64,000 nt of DNA from Microbacterium sp. LCT-H2 (lineage in GTDB: Bacteria; Actinomycetota; Actinomycetes; Actinomycetales; Microbacteriaceae): contig NZ_MODW01000001.1 of NCBI RefSeq assembly GCF_001866135.1, forward strand, positions 887,797 to 951,796, written 5' to 3'. The notes beneath the pieces are model-generated. The model worked only from the letters and a program-made list of their open reading frames with translations. It ran no database searches and was not told the DNA's origin. The position numbers were made by a program, and so were the translations under genes. This document shows, piece by piece, positions 25,487 through 33,245 of this stretch (positions are counted from its first letter, which is position 1; the number at the start of each line of letters is the position of its first letter).

Positions 25487-25520
25487 ACGCCGACCTCGAT
25501 CAGTTGGGGTCGGCGTTCTT
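25487..25520 (+). terminator. Terminator of the surface-protein gene
   Basis: A 9-bp perfect stem, ACGCCGACC (25487-25495) and GGTCGGCGT (25508-25516), with a 12-nt loop is followed by TCTTCG, a short T-rich tail. It ends the large gene before the next promoter. Confidence 0.7.
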
Positions 25521-25556
25521 CGTATCGCCGTACCCGTCGCGCCCGATCGTCGCGGA

Positions 25557-25592
25557 TAGGATGTTCAGACGCCGACGACAGGGGAGGAGGTG
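25557..25592 (+). promoter_or_regulatory. Promoter and strong RBS of the TPR-like gene
   Basis: TAGGAT at 25557-25562 is a plausible -10 box, and GGGGAGGAGGTG at 25581-25592 is a strong ribosome-binding site that places the start at GTG 25597 rather than at ATG 25561, which overlaps the -10 box. Confidence 0.55.
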
Positions 25593-25596
25593 GGTC

Positions 25597-26349
25597 GTGA
25601 CGCCTGCGCAGGACGACGCCGCCGCAGCCCTCCTCCGCTCGAACCGCCGTCGGCGCCTCATCCGCCGCTGGGTCGCGATCGGGACGATCCCGCTCACCCT
25701 CGCTGCGTTGCTCTTCGTGGGCAAACTGCTGAGCATGTACGCGTTCGCCCACCAGGCCATCACCGCGTACGTCATCGACGACTTCGCCGGCTCCGAGGCC
25801 TCGGCGCGCGGACAGGACGTCCTGAACTGGTTCGAACCGTACAAGGCGCCGTACAACGTCGGCACCGCACTGGCTGGTGCCGAGGAGCTCCCTGCCGCCC
25901 GCGCGGAGCTGGAGCGCTCACTCGACCTCGCGACCGGGCTCGAGGTCTGCCCGGTCCGGGTCAACCTCGCCCTCGTCATCGAGCGGATGGGCGATGCCGC
26001 CAGGGCCGAGGGAGACGGCGCCGCCGCGACGGCTCTCTACGGCGAGGCGCTGACGATCACCGTCGAGACTCCGGAGGAGTGCCACAGCGAGGAGGCGCAG
26101 CAGCAGTCTCCCGATCCCGAGCGCGACATGACGGACACCCTCGACAGCACCGAGGACCGCCTCAAGCAGAAGCAACAAGAACAGGAGCAGCAACAGCAGC
26201 CCCAGGAGCAGCAGGAGCAGCAGGAGGAGCCGCAGCCGTCCGAGGACAAGCTGCAGGACCTCCAGGACAAGCTCGAGCAGGGGACGCAGGAACGCGATCA
26301 GCAGCAGGGCGACGAACCCGGCGGCACCGGAGCGGACAAGCCGTGGTGA
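25597..26349 (+). CDS. Membrane-anchored TPR-like protein with Gln/Glu-rich tail (BatC-like)
   Basis: A 250-residue protein: a basic cytoplasmic start (SNRRRRLIRRW), one membrane helix (VAIGTIPLTLAALLFVGKLL), a helical region around residues 60-155 reading like one or two TPR units (PYNVGTALAGAEELPAARAELERSLDLATG ... LALVIERMGDAARAEGDGAAATALYGEAL), and a glutamine/glutamate-rich coiled tail (KQQEQEQQQQPQEQQEQQEE). TPR proteins with such tails accompany MoxR/VWA genes in other bacteria, so this is probably the partner of the upstream VWA block, from which it is now separated by the large surface gene. It overlaps the next gene by 4 nt. Confidence 0.7.
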   Translation: MTPAQDDAAAALLRSNRRRRLIRRWVAIGTIPLTLAALLFVGKLLSMYAFAHQAITAYVIDDFAGSEASARGQDVLNWFEPYKAPYNVGTALAGAEELPAARAELERSLDLATGLEVCPVRVNLALVIERMGDAARAEGDGAAATALYGEALTITVETPEECHSEEAQQQSPDPERDMTDTLDSTEDRLKQKQQEQEQQQQPQEQQEQQEEPQPSEDKLQDLQDKLEQGTQERDQQQGDEPGGTGADKPW

Positions 26350-27446
26350 GCGATCGCGAGCGACAGCGCGCCCGCTATGTCGGCGGCACCGAGGGCGCCC
26401 CGCCGGTCCCGCCGCCCGGGGGGTACCGCGGCGCCCGGCGACAGCAGCCGGTCGGTCCCACGCCGCCCGTCCCCTCCCTGCTGGCGACCGAGGAGAAGAA
26501 GCCCGCGGCGAACGCCCTCGGCTGGATCGCCCTGGTGGCCGCCATCCTCTTCGTCCTGATCCTGTTCGGCACGCTCGTGGCCGGCGGCACCGACCTGCTG
26601 TACGGGGTGACGATGATCACACTGCAGCTCGTGGTGCTCGGCGTGATCGTCGCCGCGCTGTTCACCACCGGCGGGCGCCGCCTGGGCATCGTCGCCCTCG
26701 TCCTGACCGTCCTGTTCAACGTCGCGACGGTCGGGGGGCTCAGCGCGCTGCGCACCTCGGCATCCGGCAACTACGAGGGCGTGAAGACCGCGGAACAGCG
26801 ACACGCGGAGGCCTACCCGGGGATCAAGGGCACGGCCCCGCAGGAGGCGCTCACCCAGCAGTCCCTGGAGGAGGTGCGCGCCGAGGCCGACGCTCTCTTC
26901 ACCGACATCCGGGAGCGGCTCTCCGCCGACTTCGGGTTCACGTGGGTTCAGGTGGGCGACGAGGACCTCCGGCCGGAGCGCAACGGCTACGGCGGGGAGT
27001 CGATGCTGTCCGAGTACACGACCGCGGCCTGGGCGACCGAGCAGCCCGTGCAGGGCTATGCGCGCAAGCTCGAGGTGATGGCCGCGATCGACGAGGTCGT
27101 GGCAGCCCACGGCCTGTGGAATCTCTACTCGTTCAACGACCCCGCGAACTCCGGCATCGACCCGTCCATGATCGCCAAGCTCTACGGCAGCGACGACCCG
27201 CAGATGCAGACGACATGGGAGTACTACACGGAGAACTACCCCGACCCCTTGCGCTTCTACGCCAACATCTACGATCTGTCGAACGATGCCGACGGCGGCT
27301 TCCGCACCTCGCGGGAGGCGCAGAGTGCACGCACCGGCGAGCCGGTCGAGGGGCTCCAGCTCGTGGTCATCGCCGGCAAGGTGCTGAGCGAGGCCGACCG
27401 CGCGGAGTTCGAGGAACGACTGCAGGACTACCCCGGCTTCGAGTGA
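26346..27446 (+). CDS. Membrane protein of unknown function, partner of the TPR-like gene
   Basis: A 366-residue protein beginning at GTG 26346 with a 4-nt overlap (GTGA) to the preceding gene. The first 50 residues are proline/glycine-rich (PPVPPPGGYRGARRQQPVGPTPPVP), then come three membrane helices between about residues 55 and 140, then an exported or cytoplasmic domain rich in Glu and aromatics (FGFTWVQVGDEDLRPERNGYGGESMLSEYT ... DPSMIAKLYGSDDPQMQTTWEYYTENYPDPLRFYANIYDLSN). I do not recognise the domain. Coupling to the TPR-like gene suggests a shared complex. Confidence 0.7.
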   Translation: MSDRERQRARYVGGTEGAPPVPPPGGYRGARRQQPVGPTPPVPSLLATEEKKPAANALGWIALVAAILFVLILFGTLVAGGTDLLYGVTMITLQLVVLGVIVAALFTTGGRRLGIVALVLTVLFNVATVGGLSALRTSASGNYEGVKTAEQRHAEAYPGIKGTAPQEALTQQSLEEVRAEADALFTDIRERLSADFGFTWVQVGDEDLRPERNGYGGESMLSEYTTAAWATEQPVQGYARKLEVMAAIDEVVAAHGLWNLYSFNDPANSGIDPSMIAKLYGSDDPQMQTTWEYYTENYPDPLRFYANIYDLSNDADGGFRTSREAQSARTGEPVEGLQLVVIAGKVLSEADRAEFEERLQDYPGFE

Positions 27447-27565
27447 CCACCCGCCCGGCGCGAGGATGACGGGACGAGCTCACCGTCGAGCTGGAGGCAT
27501 GGTCGTCCTGACACCTCACCGGGTGATTCCGATCCGGTGCCCTCGATGATCTGCGGCGCCGTGGC

Positions 27566-27591
27566 TACACTGGCGGCACACGGGGAGGGAG
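27566..27591 (+). promoter_or_regulatory. Promoter and RBS of the split-barrel protein gene
   Basis: TACACT (27566-27571) is a -10-like box and GGGGAGGGAG (27581-27590) is the ribosome-binding site for ATG 27599. Unlike many genes here, this one has a leader of about 20 nt with a clear RBS. Confidence 0.5.
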
Positions 27592-27598
27592 TGTTCGC

Positions 27599-28006
27599 AT
27601 GATCAACGAACTCGACGAGCAGCAGTCGTACGAGTTGCTGGCGACCACCACGGTGGGCCGCATCGGATTCGTCGACGAGGGCCTGGTGCAGATCCATCCG
27701 GTGAACTTCGTCGTCTCGGGGCACGAGCTGCTCCTGCGCGCGTCACCGGACGGCCACCTGGCGGCCCTCTCCCGCGAGTCGGCCGAGGTCGCGTTCGAGG
27801 TCGACTACCACGATCCGATCGGCGGCCTGGGCTGGAGCGTGCTGATGCACGGTGTCCTGTCGCAGGTACCCGAGGAGCACGCGGCCGCGGCGTCGGCGCG
27901 GGTGCATCCGTGGGCCGGAGAAGACCGGGATCTCCCGCTGTCGTTCCGCATCGAGCGCATCACGGGGCGCAGCGTCCGTCGCGACGCCCGCAACAGCGGC
28001 CTCTGA
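27599..28006 (+). CDS. Pyridoxamine 5'-phosphate oxidase-like split-barrel flavoprotein
   Basis: A 135-residue protein of the FMN-binding split-barrel superfamily. It begins ELDEQQSYELLATTTVGRIGFVDEGLVQIHPVNFVVSGHELLLRAS, matching the pattern L-x-x-x-x-V-G-R-(I/L)-x-x ... P-V-N-(Y/F) seen in nitroimidazole-resistance and PNPOx-like proteins, and continues with AFEVDYHDPIGGLGWSVLMHGV. Flavin or F420 binding and a redox role are inferred from the fold; the substrate is unknown. A GGGGAGGGAG ribosome-binding site precedes ATG 27599. Confidence 0.82.
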   Translation: MINELDEQQSYELLATTTVGRIGFVDEGLVQIHPVNFVVSGHELLLRASPDGHLAALSRESAEVAFEVDYHDPIGGLGWSVLMHGVLSQVPEEHAAAASARVHPWAGEDRDLPLSFRIERITGRSVRRDARNSGL

Positions 28007-28028
28007 GCCGGCCCAGCCGCCGATCCGT

Positions 28029-28736
28029 TCAGGACGCGAAGGCGAGACCGGCGGCGAGCGCGAATCCGAGGACGGTCGCCAGCCCCGTGGACTCCTTCGC
28101 CTTCGACTGCGCCTCCGGGACCATCGAGTCCACCAGCATGACGAGCAGGGCGCCCGCGGCGAAACCGCTCGCCCCGGAGCGGAAGACCTCGCCGGTCACG
28201 CTGGCCAGCGCGAAGCCGGCGACGGTGGCCGCCGCGCACAGTACGGCGACTCCGGCCCACAGCAGCAGCACCCTGCTCCGTCGCATGCCACCGTCGAGCA
28301 GGTCGGCGGCGGAGCCGATGGACTCCGGGAGGTTCGAGACGAGGATGGCGACGACGAGCGCGATGCTCACCGGCTCCCCCGAGGCGAGACCGATGCCGAG
28401 GACGAGCTGTTCCGGGATCCCGTCGAGGAGGGCCCCCACCGCGAGCTGACCTCCCCCGGCCTCGCCCTTCTTCCTCGCGGCCCTGGCGTCGAGGATGCGG
28501 GCGGCGATGTAGTAGCTGAGGGCTCCGAGGGCGACGCCGGTGACGAGCGGGAGGGGACCGCCGCGGTCGAGCCCCTCCTCCCAGAGTTCGAACGCGATCG
28601 AGGCCATCAGCGCTCCGGCGCCGAACCCCAGGACGACGCCCAGCCACCGCGGCGGCCAGGTGCGCAGCATCGCGAGCACCGCGCCGACGAACAGCGGAGC
28701 CGCCGCGACGGCTCCCCACAGAATCGCTCCACCCAT
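28029..28736 (-). CDS. ZIP family metal transporter
   Basis: A 235-residue protein with about seven to eight membrane helices. The ZIP signature helices are visible: GALLDGIPEQLVLGIGLASGEPVSIALVVAILVSNLPESIGSA, in which His is replaced by Asp in the H-x-x-x-E-type motif (LDGIPE), and a hydrophilic loop LDARAARKKGEAGGGQ sits between the third and fourth helices. It likely moves a divalent cation, though the altered motif makes the metal uncertain. ATG 28736 has GGGAGGTC upstream. It diverges from the VapBC pair and is tail-to-tail with the split-barrel protein gene. Confidence 0.8.
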   Translation of the reverse strand: MGGAILWGAVAAAPLFVGAVLAMLRTWPPRWLGVVLGFGAGALMASIAFELWEEGLDRGGPLPLVTGVALGALSYYIAARILDARAARKKGEAGGGQLAVGALLDGIPEQLVLGIGLASGEPVSIALVVAILVSNLPESIGSAADLLDGGMRRSRVLLLWAGVAVLCAAATVAGFALASVTGEVFRSGASGFAAGALLVMLVDSMVPEAQSKAKESTGLATVLGFALAAGLAFAS

Positions 28737-28803
28737 GTCCGACCTCCCGTGCGCCCACTCTCTCACTTCACGCAGCCGACACTCGTGCCGCCCATCCGAA
28801 TGG

Positions 28804-28809
28804 TATTCT
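28804..28809 (+). promoter_or_regulatory. Leaderless-type -10 box for vapB
   Basis: TATTCT ends six nt before ATG 28816 and no ribosome-binding site is seen, so transcription probably begins at the start codon. Confidence 0.5.
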
Positions 28810-28815
28810 CTCGGC

Positions 28816-29049
28816 ATGAAGGCAACCATGGACAAGGCAGGTCGAATCGTGATCCCTGCCACACTCCGCGAGCGTGTCGGATTGGTTCCCGGCCCGGTGG
28901 ACCTCGTCCTCGACGGCAACGGCATCCGGATCGAGATCGAGGCCCCCGACAACCTCGTCGAGAAAGACGGCCGCCTCGTCGTCCGCTCTTCCGGCTCCAC
29001 CCTCACACCCGATGACGTTCGCGAGCTCCGCCTTGCCGACCAGCGCTGA
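28816..29049 (+). CDS. vapB: AbrB/SpoVT-type antitoxin of a VapBC pair
   Basis: A 77-residue antitoxin with the swapped-hairpin AbrB fold: MKATMDKAGRIVIPATLRERVGL (the K-G-R-I-V-I-P core) and a strand-rich GPVDLVLDGNGIRIEIE. The acidic C-terminus (STLTPDDVRELRLADQR) should wrap the toxin active site. AbrB proteins of this kind bind DNA and autorepress their operon. It overlaps the downstream PIN toxin by 38 nt. The TATTCT box is six nt before the ATG. Confidence 0.85.
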   Translation: MKATMDKAGRIVIPATLRERVGLVPGPVDLVLDGNGIRIEIEAPDNLVEKDGRLVVRSSGSTLTPDDVRELRLADQR

Positions 29050-29449
29050 CTTCGTCCTCGACACGAGTGCGGCGGTCGCTCTTGTCGTGGAAGACCACAC
29101 GGCGCACGGCGCGGTGCAGACCTTCTGCGCCGGTGCGACCCTCGGCCTCGCCGGACACGCCTCGGCAGAGACGTACTCCGTCCTGACCCGCCTGCCACCG
29201 CCCGATCGACTGACCCCGTCGGCCGCCGCGCTCGCCATCCGCACCGCCTTTCCCCGTTCGGTGTCACTCTCGGAGCACACCGCGCTCACCGCCGTCGATG
29301 TTCTCGCCGATGCGGGGATCTCCGGCGGGGCGGTCTATGACGGCCTCGTCGGCCTCGCCGCACGGGATGCCGGTGTCCCGCTCGTCACGTGCGATCGCCG
29401 CGCGCTGGGCACCTATGCGGCGCTGGGCGTCATGACGCGGCTCGTCTGA
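29012..29449 (+). CDS. vapC: PIN-domain ribonuclease toxin (VapC family)
   Basis: A 145-residue PIN protein with the expected acidic quartet: Asp17 (VLDTSAA), Glu53 (ASAETYSVLTR), Asp110 (AVYDGLVGLAA) and Asp128 (LVTCDRRAL), which bind Mg2+ or Mn2+ for RNA cleavage. VapC toxins typically cut tRNA or rRNA to inhibit translation; the target here is unknown. ATG 29012 overlaps the antitoxin gene by 38 nt, and TTG 29033 is an alternative start. The pair sits between a ZIP transporter and argG without any mobile-element signature. Confidence 0.87.
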   Translation: MTFASSALPTSADFVLDTSAAVALVVEDHTAHGAVQTFCAGATLGLAGHASAETYSVLTRLPPPDRLTPSAAALAIRTAFPRSVSLSEHTALTAVDVLADAGISGGAVYDGLVGLAARDAGVPLVTCDRRALGTYAALGVMTRLV

Positions 29450-30937
<1,488 letters not shown>

Positions 30938-30939
30938 GC

Positions 30940-30980
30940 ACGCGGGGCGGGCTCCCGGTCACCGGGCGCCCGCCCCGCGT
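30940..30980. terminator. Strong bidirectional terminator after argG
   Basis: A 13-bp perfect stem, ACGCGGGGCGGGC (30940-30952) with GCCCGCCCCGCGT (30968-30980), encloses a second perfect stem, CCCGGT (30954-30959) with ACCGGG (30961-30966). It separates argG from the convergent GntR regulator gene. Confidence 0.8.
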
Positions 30981-30987
30981 CCGGCGA

Positions 30988-31692
30988 TCAGGACGTCGCG
31001 GCGAGCGGACGCGCCGGCGTCACCGCGCGGTCCACGATTCCCGGCAGCACGTCGTCGAACAGGTCCATGAGGGCGACGCGCATCGCCGTGGCGTCGCGTT
31101 CGGAGAGCACGACGGCGATCCGGGCGACCGACGTACGCACATCCGTCCAGTCGAAGACGCTCCCGGCACGACGGGCGACGCACTCGAGAAGCGTCCCCAG
31201 ACTCCCGACCAGCTCAGCCCGCTCCGTGTTGCCCTCGATCCGGGCGAAAGCGACGGCGAGAGCGCGCAGGCCGCCACCGAAGGCCGAGCCGTCGCGCCAC
31301 CGCACCGCCAGCGCCACATCGTCGACGAGCTCGTCCAGATACGCGAGGTCGTCGGTGCGGAGCAGTGCCATCGTGCGGCGGACCGAGCCGATCCAGACGT
31401 CACCGAACAGGGCCACCACATCGCGCGCTCGGTCTCCATCGAGCGCGGTCACCCTCCGCGTGCCGTCGCGGCGCACCGCGATGAGGCCGGCGGCGGCAAG
31501 GCCGTCCAGGGCCCGGAGGACCTCTGCCGGCCCGGCACCGAAGGCTGCCGCGAGCCCGCGCTCGTCCACCCGTGTCCCCGGAGCGAGCGCGCCCGAGACG
31601 ATCGCATCGGTCAGCCTGCCCTGCAGACCACCGTGCCGACCCCCCGCCAGTGCCTCGCTCCCGGCAGGCACATCGTTCTTCTTCTCGATCAT
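30988..31692 (-). CDS. GntR family transcriptional regulator
   Basis: A 234-residue regulator. The N-terminal winged helix reads GGLQGRLTDAIVSGALAPGTRVDERGLAAAFGAGPAEVLRALDGLAAAGLIAVRRDGTRRVTAL, which is the GntR pattern (I-x-x-G-x-L-x-P-G-x-x-L ... L-A-x-x-x-x-V-S-R-x-P-V-R-x-A-L), although the recognition helix (FGAGPAEVLRALD) lacks the usual serine/proline pair. The C-terminal domain is all-helical, FCD-like in length, and I see no clear metal triad. Ligand and targets are unknown. ATG 31692 and ATG 31713 are both possible starts. It diverges from the TetR gene 201 nt away. Confidence 0.7.
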   Translation of the reverse strand: MIEKKNDVPAGSEALAGGRHGGLQGRLTDAIVSGALAPGTRVDERGLAAAFGAGPAEVLRALDGLAAAGLIAVRRDGTRRVTALDGDRARDVVALFGDVWIGSVRRTMALLRTDDLAYLDELVDDVALAVRWRDGSAFGGGLRALAVAFARIEGNTERAELVGSLGTLLECVARRAGSVFDWTDVRTSVARIAVVLSERDATAMRVALMDLFDDVLPGIVDRAVTPARPLAATS

Positions 31693-31858
31693 GGCGTCCC
31701 CCCGCCGTTCCATGACCGATCCCGCCGGAGTCCCGGTCCGGACCGGTCTCTCCTCTGAGGATGCGCCGAAGCGCGACGCGTAACATACCACGGTCCGCCC
31801 CGGAGGAGCCTCGACGGCCGGCCGCGGGAGCAGCAGACTGCGAGGTTCCTGAATTATC

Positions 31859-31887
31859 TTGCACAGTCTTGTGCACGTTATTACCAT
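31859..31887 (+). promoter_or_regulatory. Promoter with embedded operator for the TetR-ABC-YhgE operon
   Basis: TTGCAC (31859-31864) and TACCAT (31882-31887) form -35 and -10 boxes with a 17-nt spacer. The 16-bp palindrome TGCACAGTCTTGTGCA (31860-31875) overlaps the -35 box and spacer. The -10 box ends six nt before ATG 31894, so the transcript should be leaderless. This layout is typical of TetR autorepression. Confidence 0.72.
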
Positions 31888-31893
31888 AGACGG

Positions 31894-32520
31894 ATGACCA
31901 CTCGCGCTCTTCGTCGCGACGCCGCGGAGAACCGCGCCGGCATCCTGTCCGCGGCCCGCAGCGCCCTCGCCACCGACCCGCACGCCTCCCTCGACGCGAT
32001 AGCCCGGGCCGCGGGCCTGTCCCGCCGCACCCTCTACGGGCACTTCGAGGATCGGGACGCTCTGATCCGGGAACTCGTCTCCAGCGGCGCCCAGCGCTTC
32101 AACGCCATCGCGGCCTCCATCGACGAGCCGGACGCCCGCCTCGCCCTGGCCCGACTGGCCGCCCGGCTCTGGGAGGAGGCGGCGCACATCCAGGTCGCCG
32201 CTGCGCTCGCCCTCGACGAGGCGCATGTGGAGCACACCGCCGCGGCACTCGCGCCGCTGCGCCGGAGTGTCGCCGCCCTCGTGCGGAGGGGGCAGCAGGA
32301 CGGCAGCTTCCGGACGGACCTCGCCGGCCCCACCCTCGCCCGGCTGATCGAGGAGATGGCGCGCACCGTGGTCTCCCGCACCGACGTGCAGAGCAGCGGC
32401 GCCGAGGACCTCGCGGTCCGGGCCGTGCTCAGCATCGCCGGACTCTCCTGGCGCGAGGCGGACGAACTGCTGAGCGCCCACCCGGACATCGCCGCCGACC
32501 ACGAGGAGGTCCGCGCATGA
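31894..32520 (+). CDS. TetR/AcrR family transcriptional repressor
   Basis: A 208-residue regulator with the helix-turn-helix LDAIARAAGLSRRTLYGHFEDRDALIRELV near residues 32-61, a strong TetR signature (T-L-Y-x-H-F). The C-terminal ligand-binding domain is helical (LARLAARLWEEAAHIQVAAALALDEAHVEH). It overlaps the pseudo-ABC gene by 4 nt and shares an operon with a YhgE/Pip membrane protein, so it probably senses a compound that the complex handles. The palindrome in its own promoter is the likely binding site. Confidence 0.88.
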   Translation: MTTRALRRDAAENRAGILSAARSALATDPHASLDAIARAAGLSRRTLYGHFEDRDALIRELVSSGAQRFNAIAASIDEPDARLALARLAARLWEEAAHIQVAAALALDEAHVEHTAAALAPLRRSVAALVRRGQQDGSFRTDLAGPTLARLIEEMARTVVSRTDVQSSGAEDLAVRAVLSIAGLSWREADELLSAHPDIAADHEEVRA

Positions 32521-33245
32521 GGATCACACTGCACGACGTCAGCAAGGGCCGCGCCGGCCAGGCGCTTCCGTCCATGAGTCTCGAGTTCCACTCCGGCGCC
32601 GTCCGCTACGCGCTCGCGGAGACCGAGCAGCGGCCGACCGTGCTCGGCCTCATCGCGAGCGGGCGGATGCGCCCGGACACGGGCCGCGTCACGATCGACG
32701 CGGCGGCGAACCCGAAGGAGCTGCGCCGCCGCGTCGCCCTCGTGGACGCCCCGGACGTCAGCGACCCGCACCCGGACATCACCCTCGCCGGGGTGGTCGG
32801 CGAGGAGCTGATGTTCGCCGGACGCGGCGCGACCCCGCTCCACGCCCGCCGCTGGCTCGCGCGGGTCGGATACCAGGAGCTCGCCTCCGTCCCCATCGGC
32901 TCGGTCGACCCTGCCGCCCGCGTGCGCATCCTGTGCGAGCTCGCCGTGCTCCGCGAAGGCGTCGAGGGCATCGTCCTCGTCGCCCCGGATCGTCACGGCG
33001 GCAGCCCGGACGGATGGTGGCGCATCGCCGCCGAGTTCGCGGACCGCGGGTACGCGATGCTCGTGATCGTCGGCGGTTCCGCCGCCGTCGCCCTCGAGCG
33101 TATGCACGAGTTCGATGCGATCAACGCGTCCGGACCGATCGAGCCCCTGGTGCTCGAGCGTCCGGAACCGACCGACGACCCTGAGGAGAGCGAACCCACG
33201 ACCGACGACGAACCCACGACCGACGAGGAAGGAGAAGCGCGATGA
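32517..33245 (+). CDS. ABC-type ATPase-like protein lacking Walker A (pseudo-ABC subunit)
   Basis: A 242-residue protein that follows the ABC ATPase layout: the opening strand MRITLHDVSKGRAGQALPSMSLEFHSG, then, where the P-loop should be, RYALAETEQRPTVLGLIASGRMRPDTGRVTIDA, which has no G-x-x-G-x-G-K-(S/T), and a Walker B-like VEGIVLVAPDRHGG lacking the D-E pair. The C-terminal tail is acidic (PTDDPEESEPTTDDEPTTDE). It is very probably unable to hydrolyse ATP and could serve as a regulatory or scaffold subunit. It lies between TetR and YhgE/Pip genes, with 4-nt overlaps on both sides. Confidence 0.75.
   Translation: MRITLHDVSKGRAGQALPSMSLEFHSGAVRYALAETEQRPTVLGLIASGRMRPDTGRVTIDAAANPKELRRRVALVDAPDVSDPHPDITLAGVVGEELMFAGRGATPLHARRWLARVGYQELASVPIGSVDPAARVRILCELAVLREGVEGIVLVAPDRHGGSPDGWWRIAAEFADRGYAMLVIVGGSAAVALERMHEFDAINASGPIEPLVLERPEPTDDPEESEPTTDDEPTTDEEGEAR

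Noticed and set aside
26160..26250. CAG/GAG-rich tract that could be read as a tandem repeat element
   Set aside because: It encodes the Gln/Glu-rich tail of the TPR-like protein in frame; no extra element is needed.
28816..29449. VapBC as part of a mobile element
   Set aside because: No inverted or direct repeats, transposase or composition shift were found around the pair.
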